This document shows positions 54,215 to 64,000 of a stretch of 64,000 bases of DNA, piece by piece. The notes under the pieces were generated by a model, which ran no database searches, had not been told where the DNA came from, and saw only the letters and a program-made list of their open reading frames with translations. Position numbers and translations under genes: made by a program. The first letter of the stretch is position 1. Every line of letters begins with the position of its first letter. This stretch comes from Leptasterias polaris (lineage: Eukaryota > Echinodermata > Asteroidea > Forcipulatida > Asteriidae): contig JAZGTN010000038.1 of assembly GCA_037783415.1 (NCBI GenBank), positions 1 through 64,000 of the forward strand, in the 5' to 3' direction.

Positions 54215-56490
54215 TTTATTTATTTTTTATTATTATTTTATTCGGCAATTAAAAACAAATACATGTAACATAGAAAATACAAGTAAATCGATTAAAAGCC
54301 AAGGATAGCCCAAAAAGCTGAGTAAACGGCTTATTTCCATCGGGGTCCTTAAAAAACACAGAAAAAACACAAAAACAAACAGAACACAACAACAAATGAC
54401 AACATTTCACTGCTCTTAACAATTAAAAGAGAAAAATTGAACATTAACAGGTAATATGAAGCCAATTCAATTCATGCACTCTGTCCCTATCTAATGGTGA
54501 AACTACCCCTTGAGAAAATTTAAGTATATTGGGAGGAGAGATGTTTTTTTACTGCTCTTTTAAATTGATAGTGACTATTAGAACATTTGATGCTATTAGG
54601 AAGTAAATTCCATTCATGAATCCCAGTATAAAAAATGTATTGCACTCTGACCCTTTTATTCTAGGAACAACAAAATTGGAGGAACTACCCCTTGTAAAAT
54701 AACTATGCATATCTGAAACCTTCCTGAAATTTTGATAGAGATAGTCTGGTGCCATGTCATGAAAATTTTTATAAACATGGTTTAGCTTGAATTGTGTAAC
54801 CCGGTCATTAACGTTTAACATGCCCAACTTGTTTAATTCTGTTTGACCAATGTGTGATCTAGAATCCATGCTTAAAATAAAACGGACTAATTTGTTTTGT
54901 GTGACTTGCAGCCTTTTTTTCAATTTAACCGACAATGTAGAGAACCAGGAAGAACAACAATAATCAAAATGACATTGAATGAGAGCAGAACAGAGTGTTT
55001 TGCGAGATCTCTCATTCAAACAGTTGGCATGTCTGTAAAGGAAACGTAATCTAGCACCGGCCTTTTTAATCACAGAATTTGCAATGTTCTCACCAGTTAG
55101 ACTCTGATTAAGTGTAATGCCCAAATATTTAATTGAGTTTGAAGGAGTAACAGTCTTCCCAGAACAAGAAACCTCAAATTTATCTACATTGCTTAATTTC
55201 TTCTTAGATCCAAAAAGAATAGACTCAGTTTTGCCGAGGTGCAAAGACAGTTTGTTGTCAATCAGCCACTGCCTGCAAGATTCAAGCTCCCTACTCAAAC
55301 TGTCGGCTATAACTTCAGGATCCTTACCAGAAATAAACAGGGCACTATCATCAGCATACAATATCAAATTAGATTGGACACTCATTTTCATATCATTCAC
55401 ATAGCAGAGGAAAAGTAGAGGCCCTAAAATACTACCCTGTGGGACACCACAAGTTATTCTCATTGGTTGAGATTCCATCTGATTTACACTGACAATTTGC
55501 TGCCTACCTGAGAGGTATGATTGAAACCAAAAAATAGAATCAGAATGAATACCCATAGCCTGCAGTTTCTGGCATAAAATCACATGGTCTACAGTATCAA
55601 ATGCCTTCTGCAAATCCAATAACACCATACCTGTATAATTGCCTTTAGCCATCTGTGATTGAATGTAATCAGTTAGGTGAATCAAGCTAGTGTCGGTTGA
55701 ATAGGAACTTCTAAACCCAGATTGTAAATTATAAATGAGGTTACTGTCAGTGAGATATTTTTTCAACTGATTGTACACTGCTCTTTCCAAAAGTTTAGAT
55801 ATTGCACTTAGTATACTGACCGGTCTGTAGTTGCCTACATCAGACCTAGAATTTTTTTTAAATAATGGCCTAACTCTAGCGAACTTCAGTTCAGTGGGAA
55901 CAGTATTACTTGAAATGGACAAATTAATGATGAACGAAATAGGGTCACTTAGTACATTAGCACCATCTTTAAGAAATTTAACCGGTATATTGTCTGGACC
56001 TGTACTCTTATTAGAATTCAATTTGAGAATTTCCTTATGCACGAAATCAGTAGCTACAGCAGAAAGCTCAAAGCAATCAGGAGTAACGCCTTTACTTTCA
56101 TAGTAGTCCTTGAAGGTTCTAGATTCAGTACCAAAGATATTTTTGGCACAGGGAAGTTTCTCCACCAAATCTGAGGCAACTGAAGTGTAGAACTTGTTGA
56201 TGTAGTTTGCCACTTTATTTGAATCAAAACAGAGCTCACCATCAATTTTAAGAACAACTCTAGATTGGCCCTTAGTCTTACTGCTGTACCCAAGTGATTT
56301 AAACTGATGCCACAGATTTTTAGGATTATTTCTGTGTTCCTCGATCTTATTACTGAAATAGTTACCTTTAGCAGATCTAACATCCCTCTGGATCTTATTT
56401 CTAATTTGACAGTAGGCTGTATAAAAAGCAGTCTTAGCAGTCTTGTTGGGCATGGTATACATCCTGCAGGCACAATTAGTACACATTTTA
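54215..56490 (-). mobile_element. Non-LTR retrotransposon (LINE-B), 5'-truncated
   Basis: Minus-strand element with only the reverse transcriptase part. No endonuclease precedes it, so the 5' end is truncated near 56490. The 3' end at about 54215-54240 is a short TTATTTA-type tract. It inserted downstream of the PPP2R3C stop in the opposite orientation. Confidence 0.85.
54549..56486 (-). pseudogene. LINE-B reverse transcriptase
   Basis: A long frame (645 codons) with NKSTGPDNIPVKFLKDGA, VGNYRPVSILSAISKLLERA, LLDLQKAFDTVDH, CGVPQGSILGPLLFLCYVND, ILYADDSALFISG and KYLGITLN, followed by the C-terminal region to SYFTRGSSSNFVVPR. Near 54645 the frame shifts: the last 35 codons are off-frame while similarity to the usual C-terminus (FYTGIHEWNLLPNSIK) continues in the next frame. 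The catalytic YADD is intact. CR1/L2-type group. Lacking the endonuclease, it is presumably immobile. Confidence 0.88.
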
Positions 56491-56739
56491 TGAAGATTTC
56501 ACCAAGATTTTGATCAACTTTTGATATGAAAGAGTGTAACGTCTCAAAACTTGTTCAATTTATATTTTATCAATTCTGGATTTCAATAGCTATGGACAAA
56601 TTAGATCTTGCCTTCCAGAGATGCCCGGGATTACATAGGTCACTCTTGATCTATAGCACCCAATGACAATCAGCGTAGTAACAGCGAGTTCTTACCTTCT
56701 GCTGAACCCACATGCTCCTTTTTTATTATTTATTTATTT

Positions 56740-57185
56740 ATTGATTTTGGGTTGAACAAGGAAAAATTGACTAGAGCGGGATTTGAACCAACGACCTCCG
56801 GATTGACGTGCCGGCGCTCTACCAACTGAGCTATCTAGCCCTATTATGGCGGTCTCCCTATTTTGTCAATATCCTTGTTTGGTGGGTGCCAGTCAGAAGC
56901 CATTCAACCGTAAACTGCCGTGTAGCCAAGGATCACACCCAAGTATACGATACAACCTGGGAAGCGGCAGCCAGGGGATCACCATAAGGGGATGCGACTT
57001 TTTATATCAGATATCAAATAATAAACCACAAGGGAAACTGACTGGGTAAATTTTAAATGATTTTGGGTTGAACAAGGAAAAATTGACAAGAGCGGGATTT
57101 GAACCAACGACCTCCGGATTGACGTGCCGGCGCTCTACCAACTGAGCTATCTAGCCCTATGATGGCGGTCTCCCTATTTTGTCAA
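56740..57185 (-). repeat. Two tandem tRNA-like SINE (family B) copies
   Basis: Heads at about 56845-56760 and 57160-57075 are near-identical (GGGCTAGATAGCTCAGTTGG, GTC in the anticodon place, CTCTAGTCAATTTTTC). The acceptor, D and anticodon stems pair well. They sit about 316 bp apart, probably a local duplication. Confidence 0.8.
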
Positions 57186-57314
57186 TATCCTTGTTATTTA
57201 TTTATTGTAAATTTATGGACATAAGTACACACATTTAAAATTGTCAACATTTGTTTAAACTGTGTCAAACCCACAGTGACTACCCACAGGGACTATTAAA
57301 CTTGCTGGTTTACT

Positions 57315-57577
57315 AGTCAGTCAGGTTGATGTAGTGGTATCTTGCCTCGCCTTCCACCTCTGGGACCTCGCTTCGAATCCCACCAGGGGCACTATGTGGC
57401 TTGGGTTTTCTGTCCCTGTCTGATAACTTGGGTTTTCCCTGGAATAATTCTCTGGGGTTTTCCTTCCTTGTCTTCTCTCCACGGGGTTCTTGGCTAGTAT
57501 AGTGATCAAGTTCGCTTTTCTGAGAGTCCTTGGCTTCACAACCAGAATAAATAAATAAATAAATAAATAAATAAATA
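57315..57577 (+). mobile_element. tRNA-derived SINE, family A
   Basis: TGTAGTGGTATCTTGCCTCG head, CTTCGAATCCCACC B box, CCTTGGCTTCACAACC and then (AATA)7-8. Strongly similar to 15268-15550. Confidence 0.8.
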
Positions 57578-58782
57578 GTGTGCCTGCTTATTCACCATAA
57601 CTTATTTTTTTGCCATTATCCTTCATACAGGATTTAAACTTGAAACCATCTGAACAATGCAGGCCCAATTTCACAGCTTTCCGCTTACTGAGGAATTCAT
57701 TACGTACAGTCACCTTTCTCTGCTTACAGAGTTAGCACCAAGTTTCTGCAGTGGCTGTGTAAGTGGTTTTCATGTAGCTGTTGGAAGGCATTGACCAAGC
57801 CAGCCGGACCTCTTGGAGAGATTTTCTACTCGGCATCTGATGTTGTAACGGACAGTTGGGAAGCGGACCACTGTTAAGGGAGAACACCCTTTTCTCTTGT
57901 GGGTGTAAATGCAGATGTTCTGGCCACTTTCAGACTGTCAGATAGAGGAATCGAGCCCCCCTCGTACTACATCAATCAATGCACACCATTGTTAGCATGA
58001 ACATTTATCTGTGTTGGTAACTCAATACAATTTATTGTTTAACTTTTGATGCCAACACTGGAAAGTGTTGTGATCAAAAGTTAAATTGCACACCATTAAT
58101 GTACAATAAACCCAAAGGACAAACTTGAGTATGAAATTTGGGGGTCTTAGGAGAGCAGGGAGGTCTGTGTGAGCGTCAAAGCTACTGATTTCTAACATAA
58201 AAAAAACAATAAATAATTAAAAATTGTGTATCAAATGTAAATACTTGTATTTAAGTAAGTTAAGATTTAGATTTATTTAATGTCAAGTGAATAAATTGTG
58301 TCTCATTCAAGAATTACTACAGTACGGGCTTCATTAACAGCTGACAACTGTTCATTAGGTGTTTGTGTAATATGTGCACGGACACCTCTTGTTTTTGTTC
58401 TTTTAAATTTGTGTTTAGGTGTTCGGCTTATAGCCAAAAACATATTGTTACTGTTCTAGTGTTCTGTCCCCCCCCCCCTACTTCTTCCTTATCCCTAAAC
58501 CTTCTCTCCCCATTTTTCGCCAAAAAGTAAAGGTCGTACGGACTTGAAACTTTACATGTACTTAGACCTTGGTGAGTGGATCATAGTGTTAGCCAGAGGG
58601 GTGTCTGGGTGTCTTTTGGACACCCTGTTTTAAATTTGGACATCCTGTTTCATCTGTCATTTACATGTAAATGTATTGTAAGTGAACAATTTGGACACCC
58701 AGTTTTTAAATTTCCAGCAGATTTGGACACCCTTTTACCAAATCCTGGCTAAAGCCTTGGAGTGGATTAAAGGGCAACTTTT
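57578..58782. other. Region downstream of PPP2R3C, no recognised gene
   Basis: A partial GGCCCAATTTCACAG end lies at about 57662. Possible 3' UTR-like or spacer sequence; no coding frame supported. Confidence 0.4.
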
Positions 58783-59163
58783 ACTGTGGTCCATTTCAAA
58801 GCACTGCTAACTGTAAGCACGGGATGCTAACCTTCAGAGCCCAATTTCATAAAGCCTGTAAGCACAGAAAAGCATTGCTTAGCAAAAAAGGTTACCTGCC
58901 AACATTCGATAAAGTTAACATTGTTGTGACTGGTGCCCCACTCATTTTTGGCTAAGCAAAGAAAATTTCTAAGCAGTATTTCCTGCTAACAGCTTCATGA
59001 AATTGGGCCCTGGTGTTTTTACTATTTACTGTAAGCAAATGACTGACATAACAATCCATGTTAGCAAGGTAAGCTGGCCTCCTAATTTTCTTGCTAACCT
59101 GTGAAATACGCTTGCTACAGCAAGCAGACAAATTTGCTCGTAGCAGCTCTATGAAATAGCCCT
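58783..59163. mobile_element. Palindromic MITE with a second copy inserted in it
   Basis: The inner copy 58838-59011 (AGCCCAATTTCATAAAGC ... CATGAAATTGGGCCCT) interrupts an outer copy whose arms resume with TACTGTAAGCAAATGAC and end GCTCTATGAAATAGCCC. Confidence 0.7.
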
Positions 59164-60849
59164 CTGTCTCATTTATGTGGTGTTATGACAATGGGAGACT
59201 TTGGGGGTTGTATTACACTACAGGGTAAATCTATTGGTAAAGGAAATCAATACATGCTCAGAACTATGTAAATAACTGTATCTGTAAACTACCCGATATG
59301 TCTACTGCAATCAAGCAGATAAGAGTCTTGCATTCTCCAGGTTTCCTGGTTAGGAAGCGTTCTTTTTAGGGGACTGAAAAACCAAAAAAATTCACTGCCC
59401 GTCTTGGTTTAAGGTTTGCTTGAAGATTAGCTGGATGCCAAAAGTGGCTTTAAAAAGCAAGTTTTGGGACCGTCTTTTTAAAGAGAGATTGTACAATAGT
59501 TATCTGGATCTATGTACGTTTTGTAAATTGTAAATACTGCTATGGTCTTTGAAATAAAACACACAGAAAACGAAATTCTAGGGCTCTGAGAAAGACCGAC
59601 TTTTTATTGTCATAGGTGGATTACAAATATATAGTAGACTTTTACCAAGGCATTAAAACACATGGGCGAGAAACAACCTCCTTTCTAAAAATAGGCCCTA
59701 ATTCAACAACGACTATTTATTTATTATTTTCTGGGGGTGGGTTAGAATATTTGTTGCCCTTTTTTTATGACAACATTTTTTGTAAGAAAATTCCATAAGT
59801 AAAATAATGTCGATTTCAAATATACAAGTTTATTTCATATACAAATAATAGTTTGAAAAACATAACAACAAACCTTAAAACCGATGGGCGAGACCTTACA
59901 ATCAGTTCTCACTATTAATATTAAAATATATGTTTCTTAAGCTTACCTCGAGATCTCGCGAGAGCCAGTTGTGGTCTTGAGCAGATGCGACGGTTGTAAC
60001 CAGCCTAGAAAACAACCGGTACCCGGTTGCGACGCTACCCGGTTATCGTTTAACACCAAAGATATACTCTAGTAGGAGTCTGGGTTCTCGACATTTTGAT
60101 GCCGTGCGCGGTATTCAAAATGGCCTCCAGTCATGCTGGATTACTGTGGTCGGTACCGTTAAAGAACATTTGATTCGATTTATTGTCTGTATGGAGGTTT
60201 AGAGGTAAGCTTTATCGTGAAGTTTATACAAGTTTAAAGTATAGCATACCATTAGACCTTGTGGATCCCGTGTGGAAACTGAAATAGTCTGAAAACGGGT
60301 ATTTTTTGTGGAATCTACACAACGGCACTAACGTTTTATTCCTACCTCATGGTTGGGCTCGTTGCTCAAGTTGTGCCATCATTATGGTGACTTGCAGTCA
60401 AAAGAAACATCAACATATATCTTTTACGACTATTTTTCAGGGTAACATAATCGTTTACTTGTAGTTTCCCTAATATTGTTTCTACCTGTCTGCTTGGATG
60501 GCTGTACTTGAAATCAATGTGTATGTGTAAATGTATTTCTAAAATGAAAAAAAACACACAAAAAACGACCTATGATAAAATCGCACAAATAGAAACGGCT
60601 TCACGTTTCGACTTTAGCAGAGTCTTTAACGGCTTAAGTCTAAAACGGGTCAAATTCTGGCACGTACAAATTAGGCAGACCAAATTGTTTGTCTTTTTAA
60701 GACACATACAGTTTTAATGTAGGGTGGATAACGATTTGAAAATAAATTTACTGACTTTACTAGTTTGTGAAGTTCTTTAAAAACAATTACTGAATAAAGA
60801 GAACGACGTGTATTTTTATTTCTGGTTGACATTCAATGTTGTGTGTATA
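59164..60849. other. Intergenic region, possible upstream end of the next gene
   Basis: GAAATAAAACACACAG at about 59550 is a plausible poly(A) signal context for upstream transcripts. Bases 59990-60210 are CpG-richer, with CAAAATGGCCTCC and a donor-like GAGGTAAGC at 60203-60211. No coding similarity was found. Confidence 0.35.
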
Positions 60850-61113
60850 CAGCAATCCTTCACCGATCTTGAACTCTTGGTGGCAGCAGATATGCCTCCA
60901 TTACTGCGGTGTACCTGGGTGGTACTGCGCTGCCTAGCGACTGGTATAAGGTTTGGGCTACACGGCGATCATTTGATCAGTCGCGGGTTATTGGACTTTC
61001 ACTTTGCAAATCGCTTAAACCCGTCGCTAGGCAGCGCAGTACCACCCAGGTACCACCGCAATAATGGCGGTATCTGCTGCCACCAAGAGTTCAAGATCGG
61101 TGAAGGATTGCTG
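60850..61113. mobile_element. 264 bp foldback MITE, copy 2
   Basis: Same length and ends as 49796-50059, flanked by TA (60848-60849, 61114-61115). Confidence 0.85.
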
Positions 61114-62259
61114 TATAGATTCTAAGCTTGCCCAATAGTTATATCAGATTTCAAAATATTTTTTTGATTCTGAAAAACACTGTCAATAAATACAGACATT
61201 GAATACTGTGAATAAATGAAAGCAAGTGCAGGTATTTGGAACATTTTAATCGATTACTTTTGTTTAACGTTGGCATAATGTTTACTTAAAATTTTATTTA
61301 ACATTATTTTTTGAAGTTTACAGAAAGACAGATAATACAAAATTATAAACGACCAGGTCGCTATTTGCAAAGTAACAATTAGAAGCAAGGCTAAAAAATA
61401 AACCACAAAACCATAAAAACATTTCACAAAAATTTAAAGTAAACAATAGGGCCTATATATAGTTCCATATTTAGTTAGAAGATTAAATATAGATTGAAAT
61501 TTATGACCAAATAAAATTAGCAAATAAAGAAATTATGTACCAATTCTGACACTGGTTTTTATTAAAAACAAAATAAGTGACATTATCATTGAATATTCAT
61601 CCACCCTAAAACCACAGAGTGTTATCCTCTAAAAAAAAAAAAATCTCGAAATTGACAAGTTAAAAGTTTAATCATTGACTTAATTTATATTTACGCGGCC
61701 GTAAATAATGCATTTAACACCCTGGGCGAAAAAACAATATCTGCAGGATATAGGTATATATATATTATTATATATATTTTTTTTTTTCAATTACTCTTTT
61801 AAAAAATACAACTGGATTGGCTTCATCGTGGCTTCAAATCGCGCTGATGCCTTCATGTAGGCCTAGTTCCCACAACAAAAAACCCCCACACCGAACACCC
61901 GTGTAGCACCACTGTTCGGTTATCCTGTCCACGCCCGAACCTCATCTCTTTCCATTCCTGCCACCCTCCCTTCAAGACAAACTCAATGTATTTTTTCCAT
62001 TGAGTAGTCAGACCAATAATTCCCCATACTGTTTCCTATGTGAACTAATTTTCAATACCTCAGCGTGTGCCATCAACTCACAAATATTCCGAAATCCGAA
62101 GCAAAGAGTATCCCATGCCTGTTTCCTGGTAATGCTCCGTACAGACAGCATGTGCTTTCCACTTACATTATTTTCCAAGTCAGAACAGAAGAGTCCCCCC
62201 TATGTGTATGTTTCCCAGTGGTTTATACCGGTGCTTTCCATTCGCGAATTATTTACGTA
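61114..62259. other. Right-hand spacer without recognised genes
   Basis: AT-rich; a TATATA run at 61755-61785. Nothing else supported. Confidence 0.45.
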
Positions 62260-62770
62260 TAAAACAAGGATGTCCAATGCCACAGTCCCTGCGCGCGTAG
62301 GGCCGTAGCCTAGCTGTTTCCTAATGAAACTAATGGTCCATCCCCTATACCATTCACTCGCAAATTACTAAGTATAAAGCAAGGATGTCCAATGCCACAG
62401 TACCCTGCGTAGCCTAGCTGTTTCCTAATGAAACTAATGGTCCATCCCCTATACCATTCACTCGCAAATTACTAAGTATAAAGCAAGGATGTCCAATGCC
62501 ACAGTACCCTGCGTAGCCTAGCTGTTTCCTAATGAAACTAATGGTCCATCCCCTATACCATTCACTCGCAAATTACTAAGTATAAAGCAAGGATGTCCAA
62601 TGCCACAGTACCCTGCGTAGCCTAGCTGTTTCCTAATGAAACTAATGGTCCATCCCCTATACCATTCACTCGCAAATTACTAAGTATAAAGCAAGGATTT
62701 CCCGTGCCATAGTGCCCTGTGTATCCTGTTTCCTAAATTAAATAGTATACCTAAAGTGTGTGCCTCCCAC
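62260..62770 (+). repeat. 104 bp tandem repeat, about 4.5 copies
   Basis: TAGCTGTTTCCTAATGAAAC starts at 62311, 62415, 62519 and 62623; the middle copies are identical by eye, edge copies diverged. Confidence 0.95.
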
Positions 62771-62884
62771 CCACTCTCAAATATTTTGATAAGTATAAAG
62801 CACTGCTTTTCCCATGCCATAGTATCCTGTGTAAAGTATGAACCGAAGGTTCATCAAGTCTAAAATGCATATGTTCCTGGGGGG

Positions 62885-63045
62885 ACCCAAGTGGGTGTCG
62901 TGGAAGGGCATCGGACTCCGAAGGCAGTGGTCCCCGGTTCGAGCCCCGGTGCCGACCAGGTCCGTGGCTGCCGCGAGGTAGCCACTCACCGCGCAGTTGG
63001 ACGCACCGCCCATACGTGCTTAGGAAGGAAACTTAAAACTTAAAA
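62885..63045 (+). repeat. tRNA-derived SINE-like sequence
   Basis: A-box-like GTCGTGGAAGGGCATC and a perfect B box GGTTCGAGCCC, followed by a GC-rich body and an A-rich end (ACTTAAAACTTAAAACG). Confidence 0.65.
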
Positions 63046-63099
63046 CGAACCTATGCACTTTTTTAATATGAAATTAAAAAAATAAATGAAAAAGTTTTG

Positions 63100-64000
63100 T
63101 TAAAACCCATAGTTTTTTTCGTAACGGGATTCGATCCCGGGACCTTTCGGTCCAGAGTACGGAGCCCTTCCACTGGGCCACTGCTCCTCTTACTGTAATT
63201 GCGTTCGAGTTTAATTTTAAACCTTAGAATGAACAACTTTAAATCAAAACGTATTAAAAGAACACCCGGGAATCGAACCCAGTACCTTTCGGTCCAGAGT
63301 CCGGAGCCCTTCCACTGGGCCACTGCTCCTCTTACTGTAATTGCGTTCGAGTTTAATTTTAAACCTTAGAATGAACAACTTTAAATCAAAACGTATTAAA
63401 AGAACACCCGGGAATCGAACCCAGTACCTTTCGGTCCAGAGTCCGGAGCCCTTCCACTGGGCCACTGCTCCTCTTACTGTAATTGCGTTCGAGTTTAATT
63501 TTAAACCTTAGAATGAACAACTTTAAATCAAAACGTATTAAAAGAACACCCGGGAATCGAACCCAGTACCTTTCGGTCCAGAGTCCGGAGCCCTTCCACT
63601 GGGCCACTGGGCCACTGCTCCTCTTACTGTAATTGCGTTCGAGTTTAATTTTAAACCTTAGAATGAACAACTTTAAATCAAAACGTATTAAAAGAACACC
63701 CGGGAATCAAACCCAGTACCTTTCGGTCCAGAGTCCGGAGCCCTTCCACTGGGCCACTGCTCCTCTTACTTAGTTGCGTTCGAGTTTAATTTTAAACCTT
63801 AGAATTAACAACTTTAAATCAAAACGTATTAAAAGAACACCCGGGAATCGAACCCAGTACCTTTCGGTCCAGAGTCCGGAGCCCTTCCACTGGGCCACTG
63901 CTCCTCTGACTAATTAGTTGCGTTCGAGTTTAATTTTAAACCTTAGAATGAACAACTTTAAATCAAAACGTATTAAAAAGAACTCCTGGGAATCGAACCC
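63100..64000 (-). repeat. 142 bp tandem array of tRNA-like units, continuing past the window
   Basis: B-box-containing ends (minus strand GGGTTCGATTCCCGGG) recur at about 63126, 63270, 63412, 63554, 63704, 63845 and 63990. Each unit also has an A-box-like TGGCCCAGTGGAAGGG and a tRNA-Gln-like GGACTCTGGACC. A GCCC/GGGC D-stem and the T-stem pair, but the acceptor ends do not and the anticodon loop has eight bases, so functional tRNA is unlikely. One unit has a 9 bp GGGCCACTG duplication (about 63601-63618). Confidence 0.85.

Noticed and set aside
63100..64000. Cluster of true tRNA-Gln genes
   Set aside because: Acceptor stem does not pair and the anticodon loop is eight bases; kept as tRNA-like repeat.

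Overview
This is a 64 kb piece of an intron-rich animal nuclear genome. Coding exons are short and have GT/AG borders. Almost all the remaining DNA is introns filled with miniature inverted-repeat elements, tRNA-derived SINEs, decayed LINEs and tandem arrays. The repeat style (TTAA-flanked elements starting AGGCACTGAACACGTTTGG, palindromic elements starting GGGCCCAATTTCATAGAGC, and very many TACATGTA octamers) and the gene sequences suggest a marine deuterostome, most likely an echinoderm such as a sea star. The species is an inference.

Left edge, minus strand (180-2832): the 5' part of PRORP (MRPP3), the protein-only mitochondrial RNase P nuclease. Three coding exons are in the window (about 468 residues, up to the first catalytic Asp). 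The C-terminal nuclease exons lie beyond base 1.

Plus strand (5553-53928): a complete 12-exon PPP2R3C gene (protein phosphatase 2A regulatory subunit B'' gamma, 455 codable residues) with every intron phase matching. PRORP and PPP2R3C are head to head, an arrangement I also know from human chromosome 14q13.

Inside the 18.8 kb first intron of PPP2R3C are two further transcription units. (1) On the same strand, three exons (12460-12573, 13073-13173, 13752-13955) encode a divergent SRF-type MADS-box domain. They join in frame with the first coding exon of PPP2R3C, giving a predicted 155-residue protein that ends at its own stop with a nearby AATAAA. This is the most interesting object in the window. 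(2) On the opposite strand (16769-19061) is a two-exon rhodopsin-class G-protein-coupled receptor gene.

Mobile and repeated DNA: two decayed non-LTR retrotransposons (37110-40690 with AP-type endonuclease and RT; 54215-56490 with RT only), a Penelope-like GIY-YIG endonuclease remnant (26500-26840), several SINE families, at least a dozen foldback or TIR elements (two 264 bp copies are nearly identical, so recently mobile), a 2.3 kb tandem segmental duplication (30045-33925) running into a hairpin-unit minisatellite (33780-35115), and tandem arrays with periods of about 56, 130, 104 and 142 bp. The 142 bp array at the right edge is made of tRNA-like units and runs out of the window.

No operon, CRISPR or rRNA signal is present. 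All splice models come from reading frames, splice consensus and remembered family sequences; none is backed by transcripts.
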